Shown here one piece after another: positions 1 to 5,761 of a stretch of 8,336 bases of DNA (within the stretch, counting starts at the first letter, position 1; each line of letters opens with the position of its first letter). Origin of the DNA: an uncultured Clostridia bacterium (GTDB lineage Bacteria; Bacillota; Clostridia; Peptostreptococcales; Anaerovoracaceae). The stretch covers positions 1-8,336 of the forward strand of contig CAKQNZ010000085.1 in assembly GCA_934255435.1 (NCBI GenBank). The letters are read 5' to 3'. The translations under genes were made by a program, and so were the position numbers. The notes under the pieces are model-generated. The model was not told where the DNA came from and made no database searches. It saw only the letters and a program-made list of their open reading frames with translations.

Positions 1-665
1 CTACAGGTGCAGGCAATCCTGCAAAGTATATGAAGTTATGGCTTGAAGCAGGCATCAAAGTGATACCGGTAGTCCCTTCTGTATCATTTGCAAAACTGGC
101 GCAGAGAAACGGAGCTGCAGCAGTTATCGCAGAAGGTGGAGAAAGCGGCGGTCACATAGGGGAACTGGCGACTATAACGCTCGTCCCACAGGTCTGCGAT
201 GCAGTGGATATCCCTGTGATCGCAGCAGGCGGCATAGCTGACGGAAGAGGCGTGGCAGCAGCACTGGCTCTGGGAGCAGAAGGCGTGCAGCTGGGTACAA
301 GGTTCCTGACAGCAAAAGAGTGCAGCATCCACGAAAATTACAAGAAAAAAGTCCTGAAAGCATCCGATACATCGACGATAGTTACGGGCAGAAGGCTCGG
401 ACATCCTGTAAGAAGTATCAAGAACCAGTTCGCAAGAGAATATTCAAAGATGGAATATACGGATATCTCCAATGAAGATCTGGAAAAAATGGGTGAAGGC
501 AAGCTCAGACTTGCGGTCATAGAAGGCGATGAGAAACAGGGTTGTTTCCTGGCTGGTCAGATCGCAGCTATGGTGAATAAAGAGGAAACCTGTGAAGAGA
601 TCATAAAAAGTCTCGTAGAAGATACAGACAGAGTTTTAAGGAGGCTCAGGGAATGGGAAAAATAG
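1..665 (+). CDS. fabK: Enoyl-ACP reductase II, FMN-dependent (5'-truncated by window)
   Basis: This is the C-terminal 220 residues of FabK, the FMN- and NADH-dependent enoyl-ACP reductase that completes each FASII elongation cycle in many Firmicutes in place of FabI. The reading frame is open from nucleotide 3, starting TGAGNPAKY, so the Met codon at 30 is internal and roughly the first third of the protein lies outside the window. Visible family signatures are TGAGNP, the ESGGHIGE segment with the catalytic-type His (codon 153-155), and the FMN phosphate-binding segments AAGGIADGRG and GVQLGTRF typical of the nitronate-monooxygenase-like TIM barrel. The TAG stop at 663-665 lies inside fabD, a 13-nt overlap that implies translational coupling. 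A plain nitronate monooxygenase is the main alternative, but the position directly before fabD strongly favours FabK. Confidence 0.95.
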   Translation, partial: TGAGNPAKYMKLWLEAGIKVIPVVPSVSFAKLAQRNGAAAVIAEGGESGGHIGELATITLVPQVCDAVDIPVIAAGGIADGRGVAAALALGAEGVQLGTRFLTAKECSIHENYKKKVLKASDTSTIVTGRRLGHPVRSIKNQFAREYSKMEYTDISNEDLEKMGEGKLRLAVIEGDEKQGCFLAGQIAAMVNKEETCEEIIKSLVEDTDRVLRRLREWEK

Positions 666-1573
666 CATTTGTTTTTGCCGGTCAGGGTGCTCAGCACACA
701 GGAATGGGCAAAGAAATATCAGAAAACGTCAGCGCAGCTGCTGATATTTTTGCAAAGGCAGACTCGGTGAGGCCGGGTACTTCGCAGCAGTGCTTCGAGG
801 GAAGCAGTGAACTTCTCGCAGAGACAAAGAATACACAGCCGTGTATATATACTGTAGATATGGCTATGGCTGCTGCACTTGAAGCAAACGGCATCAAGGC
901 TGATATGGCGGCAGGCTATTCACTGGGAGAGCTGGCAGCTCTCGCATATGCAGATTCATTTTCTTTTGAAGACGGTCTCCGTCTTGTGAGCCAGAGAGGC
1001 GCTATCATGCAGAAAGCCTCTGAAGCCTGCGATTCAGGTATGATGGCTGTTCTTAAATTATCAGATGAGAAGATAGAAGAACTCAGCAGCAAATATACGA
1101 AAGTATATCCGGTAAACTTCAACTGCAACGGGCAGGTAACTGTGGCCGGAGACAGAGCACAGCTGGATCAGTTCAAGGATGATGTCAAGGAAGCTAAAGG
1201 CCTTGTGAGGATCCTTGAAGTGAGCGGCGGATTCCATTCACCGTTCATGAGTGATGCCGCTGAAGAGTTCAAGACAGTTCTCGAAAATGCAGATATAAAA
1301 GATGCAAATATTCCTGTATACTCCAACTGGACAGCAAAACCGTATGAAGGAGATTACAAAAAAGCTCTGGAAATGCAGATCGCCAATCCTATTAGATGGA
1401 AGAACATCATCGAGGACATGATCGAAAACGGTGCGGACACATTCATCGAACTTGGACCGGGAACTGCTCTCTCGAAGATGATAACAAGGATCTCTAAAAA
1501 AGTCAGGATGTTCAATGTCAAGGATGCAGAAAGCCTTGAACTGACATTAAAAGGAGTGAAAGAAAATGCTTAA
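653..1573 (+). CDS. fabD: Malonyl-CoA:ACP transacylase
   Basis: FabD transfers malonyl from CoA to the ACP phosphopantetheine, supplying the extender unit for FASII in the cytosol. The 306-residue length is normal for the family. Visible motifs are GQGAQ at residues 10-14, the nucleophile elbow GYSLGE with Ser90 (many homologues have His where this has Tyr89), Arg115 in QRGAIMQ for malonyl carboxylate binding, catalytic His195 in GGFHSPFM, the NCNGQVTVAG segment around 158-166, and the C-terminal ELGPG at 266-270. The start is set by AAGGAGG at 638-644, eight nt before the ATG, which lies inside the end of fabK. The stop overlaps the fabG start by 8 nt (ATGCTTAA), so the gene sits in a translationally coupled chain. 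Confidence 0.97.
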   Translation: MGKIAFVFAGQGAQHTGMGKEISENVSAAADIFAKADSVRPGTSQQCFEGSSELLAETKNTQPCIYTVDMAMAAALEANGIKADMAAGYSLGELAALAYADSFSFEDGLRLVSQRGAIMQKASEACDSGMMAVLKLSDEKIEELSSKYTKVYPVNFNCNGQVTVAGDRAQLDQFKDDVKEAKGLVRILEVSGGFHSPFMSDAAEEFKTVLENADIKDANIPVYSNWTAKPYEGDYKKALEMQIANPIRWKNIIEDMIENGADTFIELGPGTALSKMITRISKKVRMFNVKDAESLELTLKGVKENA

Positions 1574-2300
1574 CGGAAAAGTTGCAGTGATCACAGGCGG
1601 AAGCCGTGGTATAGGCAAAGCGACAGCACAGAAGCTGGCGTCGCTTGGCGCAGATATAGCCGTTGTCTACAGAAGCGAGGATGCAGCTGCAGCGGAACTC
1701 TGCAGCGAACTGCAGCAGCAGGGCGTGAAGGCAGAGCCTTTCAAGCTGGACGTTTCTGTATATGATGATGCGAAAGAAACGGTCGACAGGATAATGGAGA
1801 CTTTCGGTCACATAGATATACTTGTAAACTGCGCAGGCATCACGAAAGACAGACTCATCGCAATGATGAAGGAAGATGGATTCGATGCTGTCATAAATGT
1901 TAATCTCAAAGGTACATTCAACATGATCAAACACTGTACGCCTGTATTCATGAAACAGAGGAGCGGCAAGATAATCAATCTGGCATCTGTTTCGGGCATC
2001 ATAGGCAATGCAGGACAGGCGAACTACAGCGCATCCAAGGCAGGTATAATAGGTCTGACAAAGTCAGTTGCCAAGGAGCTTGCAGGAAGAGGCGTATGCT
2101 GCAACGCAGTTGCACCGGGATTCGTTGCAACTGAAATGACAGCAAATCTCAGCAAAAACAACAAGCTGGTCGATCAGATACCGATGAAGAGGATGGGACA
2201 GCCTGAGGAAGTGGCGGAACTCATCGCATTCCTCGCATCACCTGTATCGGATTATATAACAGGCGAAGTGATAAAGATCGATGGCGGTATTGCAATTTAA
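1566..2300 (+). CDS. fabG: 3-oxoacyl-ACP reductase
   Basis: FabG is the NADPH-dependent short-chain dehydrogenase/reductase that reduces 3-ketoacyl-ACP to (R)-3-hydroxyacyl-ACP, the first reduction of the elongation cycle. The 244-residue protein has the Rossmann dinucleotide motif TGGSRGIG at 10-17, a structural NCAG at 88-91 (NNAG in many homologues, so Cys89 is a mild variant), and the tetrad Asn113, Ser141, Tyr154 and Lys158 within NVNL, LASVSG and YSASK. The C terminus ITGEVIKIDGGIAI is typical of FabG. The start is supported by AAAGGAG around 1550-1556, nine nt upstream, and by its overlap with the fabD stop. A generic SDR is possible by sequence alone, but the fab context makes FabG nearly certain. 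Confidence 0.97.
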   Translation: MLNGKVAVITGGSRGIGKATAQKLASLGADIAVVYRSEDAAAAELCSELQQQGVKAEPFKLDVSVYDDAKETVDRIMETFGHIDILVNCAGITKDRLIAMMKEDGFDAVINVNLKGTFNMIKHCTPVFMKQRSGKIINLASVSGIIGNAGQANYSASKAGIIGLTKSVAKELAGRGVCCNAVAPGFVATEMTANLSKNNKLVDQIPMKRMGQPEEVAELIAFLASPVSDYITGEVIKIDGGIAI

Positions 2301-2315
2301 ACAGGAGAGAAAACA

Positions 2316-3551
2316 ATGGACAGAAGAGTTGTTGTTACGGGTATAGGTGTTGTATCACCCGTAGGAAATGATATAGATACATTCTGGAACAATCTTATTT
2401 CGGGATATGTAGGCATAGGTCCTATCACAAGATTCGACACTTCGGACTACGCAGTGAAGATAGCAGCTGAAGTAAAGGATTTCGACCCGGCAAGATACAT
2501 GAAGAAGCCTGATATCAGAAAGTCAGATCTCAATGTACACTATGCAATGGATGCAGTAGGCCAGGCAATGGATATGAGCGGTCTTGAAGGCAAACTGGTG
2601 CCGGAAAGATCAGGCGTATACTTCGGTTCAGGTATCGGCGGTATAGGCACTTTTGAAAACGTATATGAAAAAATGATGAACAGAGGCCCGAGAAGCGTAT
2701 CTCCTTACTTCATACCGATGATGATACCTAACATGGCAGCAGGTACCATTGCTATAAGATACGGCTGCAGAGGTGCTGCACTGCCGGCAGTTTCGGCATG
2801 CGCATCAGGCACTAACGCTCTCGGTGAAGCATACAGAGTCATAAAGCACGGATATGCAGATGTGGTCATCTCAGGCGGTACTGAGGCAGCTATCACAAAG
2901 AGCAGCGTAGCAGGATTCATAAATATGCAGGCCCTCAATCATGAGCCGGATCCGCTGAAAGCAAGTCTGCCGTTCAATATCAACAGAGGCGGATTCGTTA
3001 TCGGAGAAGGCGCAGGAGCACTCGTGCTTGAAGAGTATGAACATGCTGTGAACAGAGGAGCAAAGATACTGGCTGAGTTCAAGGGATACGGCTCCACATG
3101 CGACGCACATCACATGACGGCACCGGATCCTGAAGCAAAAGGTGCTTCAGAAGCTGTCAGAGCAGCATATCTGGAATGCGGCAGTCCTGATGCATCAGAA
3201 ATATATGTCAATGCACACGGTACAGGAACTCCGCTCAACGACAAGTCAGAGACTCTGGCACTGAAGAAAGTGTTCGGAGATGATGCATACAAGCTTACGA
3301 TAAGTTCAACAAAGTCAATGACAGGCCATATGCTGGGAGGTACAGGCGCAGTTGAAGCGGTTGCATCAATACTGGCTCTGGACAAAGGCATAATACCTCC
3401 GACAGTTGGTCTTGATGCACCGGATCCTGACTGCGATCTGGATTATGTTCCGCTCAAGGCAAGAGAAGCTCAGCTGAAATACGCTATGTCTACATCACTG
3501 GGATTCGGCGGACATAATGCATGCATCGCTTTCGAGAAAGGAGAATTCTGA
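2316..3551 (+). CDS. fabF: 3-oxoacyl-ACP synthase II (first of two)
   Basis: This is the main elongating condensing enzyme, which joins acyl groups to malonyl-ACP with loss of CO2. The 411-residue thiolase-fold protein has Cys162 in SACASGT, His301 in NAHGTGTPLND, Lys333 and His338 in STKSMTGH, and the C-terminal GFGGH loop. The acyl-pocket segment GSGIGG (Ile107) and SPYFIP (Phe132) match ordinary FabF. Two positions are less usual: Leu395 in SLGFGGH, where E. coli FabF has the gating Phe398, and RKSDLN around 68-73, where many FabFs have an R/K-x-D-x-F type sequence. The gene begins 15 nt after fabG, behind an AGGAGA site at 2303-2308. Its TGA overlaps the fabZ ATG by one base. Confidence 0.97.
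   Translation: MDRRVVVTGIGVVSPVGNDIDTFWNNLISGYVGIGPITRFDTSDYAVKIAAEVKDFDPARYMKKPDIRKSDLNVHYAMDAVGQAMDMSGLEGKLVPERSGVYFGSGIGGIGTFENVYEKMMNRGPRSVSPYFIPMMIPNMAAGTIAIRYGCRGAALPAVSACASGTNALGEAYRVIKHGYADVVISGGTEAAITKSSVAGFINMQALNHEPDPLKASLPFNINRGGFVIGEGAGALVLEEYEHAVNRGAKILAEFKGYGSTCDAHHMTAPDPEAKGASEAVRAAYLECGSPDASEIYVNAHGTGTPLNDKSETLALKKVFGDDAYKLTISSTKSMTGHMLGGTGAVEAVASILALDKGIIPPTVGLDAPDPDCDLDYVPLKAREAQLKYAMSTSLGFGGHNACIAFEKGEF
3537..3543 (+). promoter_or_regulatory. Ribosome binding site that sets the fabZ start
   Basis: AAAGGAG lies seven nt before the ATG at 3551. It selects this start over the in-frame ATG at 3521, which would add ten residues overlapping the end of fabF and has no comparable site. 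The resulting N terminus, MNKEELMTILPHRDN, is also where FabZ proteins normally begin. Confidence 0.8.
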
Positions 3552-3982
3552 TGAACAAGGAAGAATTGATGACAATACTTCCTCACAGAGACAATATGCT
3601 CCTTGTTGAAGAAGCATATGTTGAAGACGGACGCTCCCACGGCAGATATGAAATAAAGGGCACAGAGTGGTTCCTTAAAGGTCATTTCCCGGGAAAACCT
3701 GTTGTGCCTGGAGTCATTCTCTGTGAGATGATGGCCCAGTCGACATGTGTCCTGCTTCAGGACAGGATGGAAGACGGCATGACTCCTTTTTTCACAGGCA
3801 TCAAAGACGTAAGATTCAAGACTCCGGTGCTTCCGGGAGACGTGTTTGAATCAGAGTGTGAGATAATAAAGGAAAAACCGCCTTTCTACTTTGCCAAGGG
3901 TAAAGGATTCGTTGACGGTAAACTGTGCGTTAAAGCAGAGTTTTCATTTGCACTGATAAAAGAGGAAGAGCAGAATGACTAA
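3551..3982 (+). CDS. fabZ: 3-hydroxyacyl-ACP dehydratase
   Basis: FabZ removes water from (R)-3-hydroxyacyl-ACP to give trans-2-enoyl-ACP; it is a hotdog-fold enzyme acting as a dimer or hexamer. The 143-residue protein has the family's N-terminal ILPHRDNMLLVE, the catalytic segment GHFPGKPVVPGV with His45, and Glu59 in LCEMMAQ, followed by GIKDVRFKTPVLPGD. The size and motif order are standard for FabZ and shorter than FabA. The ATG shares one base with the fabF stop, and the TAA overlaps the next ketosynthase start by 8 nt (ATGACTAA). FabZ and dual-function dehydratase/isomerases such as Enterococcus FabN cannot be told apart by these motifs, so isomerase activity remains possible given the coupled second ketosynthase. 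Confidence 0.95.
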   Translation: MNKEELMTILPHRDNMLLVEEAYVEDGRSHGRYEIKGTEWFLKGHFPGKPVVPGVILCEMMAQSTCVLLQDRMEDGMTPFFTGIKDVRFKTPVLPGDVFESECEIIKEKPPFYFAKGKGFVDGKLCVKAEFSFALIKEEEQND

Positions 3983-5204
3983 GAGACTTGTGATTACAGG
4001 AATGGGAGCTGTCACTCCTATCGGTATCGGTACAGATGTTTACTGGAGCAATCTGCTTGCAGGTAAAACCGGTATCGATTATATAAAGAGTCTGGACATA
4101 GAGGATCTTCCTGTGAAAATTGCAGGCGAGGTCCGTGATTTCGATCCAAAGGATTATATGCCGAGAAAAAAGGCGAATGAAATGGACAGATTCATGCAGA
4201 TGACATTTGCAGCTGCATCGGAGGCTATAGAGCACAGCGGCCTTGAAATAGAGCCGTACAGGACAGGTATAACCATAGGAACTGCTCTGAACGGTATAGG
4301 TACTATAACAGAAACTGAGCGTACATACAACGCTGCAAAGATAAAGAAAGTCGGACCGAGGTTCCTGGCAAAATCGCTGGGCAATATATGTGCTTCACAT
4401 ATAGCTATAGCTCACGATATAAAGGGACCGAGCATGACGCTCAATACAGCATGTGCATCAGGCGGCGATTCCATAGCACTGTCAGCGATGCTACTGCGTT
4501 CCGGTATGGCAGACGTCATGGTGGCAGCCGGAGGTGAAGCCGGTGTCAATACGATACTGATACAGTCGCTGGCATCAGCAATGGCTCTTTCAACAGCTAA
4601 CGAAGATCCTCAGAAAGCATGCAGACCTTTCGATTCAGGCAGGACAGGCTTTGTCATCGGAGAGGGAGCAGGCGCCCTTGTAATAGAGACTGAGGAGCAT
4701 GCTCTGGCCCGTGGTGCGGAGATATATGCTGTCCTCGAAGGCTGGGGAAACAATACCGATGCATATCATCCGGTAACACCAAAGCCTGACGGTGAGGGAG
4801 AGATCCTTTGCATGAAGCAGGCTCTTGAGATCGCAGGCATCGGACCGGAGGCAGTGGGATATATCAATGCTCACGGTACGGCTACACACAAGGGAGATGT
4901 AGTTGAAAACAATGCAATAAAAAGTGTTTTCGGAGCAGATTCATCAGTAAGGATAAATTCTACAAAAGCCTCCACAGGGCATATGATGGGAGCTGGCGGT
5001 ATAACGGAAGTCATAACCTGCATAAAGGTCATGGAAACCGGTATCATACCGGCTACGCTGAATCTTGAAGACAAAGATCCTGAATGCGATATGAACTATG
5101 TTTCATCAACGGAGAAAGGTCTTGTCATAGAACATGCCATGTCCAATGCTTTCGGGTTCGGCGGACAGAATTCAAGCATCATCGTAGGAAAATACAAAGG
5201 CTGA
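3975..5204 (+). CDS. Second, divergent beta-ketoacyl-ACP synthase (FabF/FabB-like)
   Basis: This is a 409-residue condensing enzyme with the full Cys-His-His/Lys set: Cys160 in TACASGG, His300 in NAHGTATHKGD, Lys331 and His336 in STKASTGH, and the FGFGGQN loop near 393-399. It should catalyse decarboxylative condensation with malonyl-ACP. It is clearly a paralogue of the fabF two genes upstream, not a copy. The pocket segment reads GTALNG (102-107) instead of GSGIGG, GPRFLAK (127-133) replaces SPYFIP, and the second gating loop reads DAYHPVTP (262-269) instead of DAHHMTAP. These changes lie where FabF and FabB differ in chain-length and substrate preference, so a specialised acyl substrate is likely; this is inference. 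AGAGG at 3961-3965 precedes the ATG by nine nt, and the start overlaps the fabZ stop. Confidence 0.9.
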   Translation: MTKRLVITGMGAVTPIGIGTDVYWSNLLAGKTGIDYIKSLDIEDLPVKIAGEVRDFDPKDYMPRKKANEMDRFMQMTFAAASEAIEHSGLEIEPYRTGITIGTALNGIGTITETERTYNAAKIKKVGPRFLAKSLGNICASHIAIAHDIKGPSMTLNTACASGGDSIALSAMLLRSGMADVMVAAGGEAGVNTILIQSLASAMALSTANEDPQKACRPFDSGRTGFVIGEGAGALVIETEEHALARGAEIYAVLEGWGNNTDAYHPVTPKPDGEGEILCMKQALEIAGIGPEAVGYINAHGTATHKGDVVENNAIKSVFGADSSVRINSTKASTGHMMGAGGITEVITCIKVMETGIIPATLNLEDKDPECDMNYVSSTEKGLVIEHAMSNAFGFGGQNSSIIVGKYKG

Positions 5205-5274
5205 TAAAGTCTGACCCTGAAATATTACAATGGTTTCGAGCTGATGCGGACAGAAGCAATAGAAAGGGAATTAG

Positions 5275-5748
5275 ATGGAAAATTTCGAAAAAAATTTCAA
5301 TAATATAATTATTGAAGTGTACCATAATTTATTGCTTATGGAGGAAACCAAAAAGAAATACAGCAAAACTACTTTTTCGTTCAGAGATCGAAATGCTATC
5401 ACATATCTGAGCAGATTCGAGGAAGGCAAAAACATAAGTGATATTGCCGGTTATCTCAGGATAAGCAGGCCTTCCGCAACCGTGCTGATCAAAAAACTCG
5501 ACAAGTACGGTCTTGTAAGGAAGCATGCAGAACCGGGAAATGAGAGGAACACGATAGTTTCTCTCACTAAAAAAGGCAGACTTTTCGCTGCCTTTCAGAA
5601 AAGATATCGCAGGCGTCTGACAAAAGCGGTGTGCGACGGACTGAGCAGTGAAGAACGGGAAGCCCTTTACAAGGGAATGTGTTCCATGAACAGGTTCTTC
5701 AATGACACCATAGATGAAATGGAGTCTGTTCACCACAAGAAAAGATGA
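5275..5748 (+). CDS. fabT: MarR-family regulator, FabT-like repressor of fatty acid synthesis
   Basis: This 157-residue winged-helix protein has the MarR layout: an N-terminal dimer helix, a helix-turn-helix with NISDIAGYLRISRPSATVLI at 53-72 and recognition helix from about 65, a wing around 84-97 (AEPGNERNTIVSL), and C-terminal dimer helices after TKKGRL. The N-terminal NNIIIEVYHNLLLMEE and the C-terminal helix pattern resemble streptococcal FabT, which represses fab genes when bound to acyl-ACP. That resemblance is judged from memory of the family and not from an alignment. AAAGGG at 5263-5268 lies six nt before the ATG. No terminator separates it from the upstream operon, so it is probably co-transcribed. 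FabT usually sits at the head of the fab cluster; here it is last. A perfect-armed palindrome lies in its first codons. Confidence 0.75.
   Translation: MENFEKNFNNIIIEVYHNLLLMEETKKKYSKTTFSFRDRNAITYLSRFEEGKNISDIAGYLRISRPSATVLIKKLDKYGLVRKHAEPGNERNTIVSLTKKGRLFAAFQKRYRRRLTKAVCDGLSSEEREALYKGMCSMNRFFNDTIDEMESVHHKKR
5296..5316. promoter_or_regulatory. Palindrome in the start of fabT, possible operator
   Basis: Nine-base arms TTCAATAAT and ATTATTGAA flank the triplet ATA. The size and symmetry suit a MarR-family dimer site, and the location within codons 8-14 of the regulator gene would allow autoregulation by roadblock. It does not match the streptococcal FabT box (TTTGA-N3-TCAAA). It encodes Phe-Asn-Asn-Ile-Ile-Ile-Glu, so coincidence in AT-rich coding DNA is a real alternative. 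Confidence 0.3.
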
Positions 5749-5761
5749 CTGAGCCTATGCA

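Noticed and set aside
30..32. ATG as the start of fabK
   Set aside because: The frame upstream encodes the conserved FabK segment TGAGNPAKY to the window edge, so this Met is internal.
5205..5274. Possible separate promoter or terminator between the second ketosynthase and fabT
   Set aside because: Only a 5-bp weak repeat (GTCTG/CGGAC) without a T run was found, and no well-spaced -35/-10 pair.
5084..5308. A 74-codon + strand frame spanning the end of the second ketosynthase and the start of fabT
   Set aside because: It lies out of frame inside two real genes and has no ribosome binding site.
5705..5727. Imperfect hairpin near the fabT 3' end considered as a feoB terminator
   Set aside because: It has a mismatch in the stem and no T run on the minus strand, so no feoB terminator can be claimed in this window.
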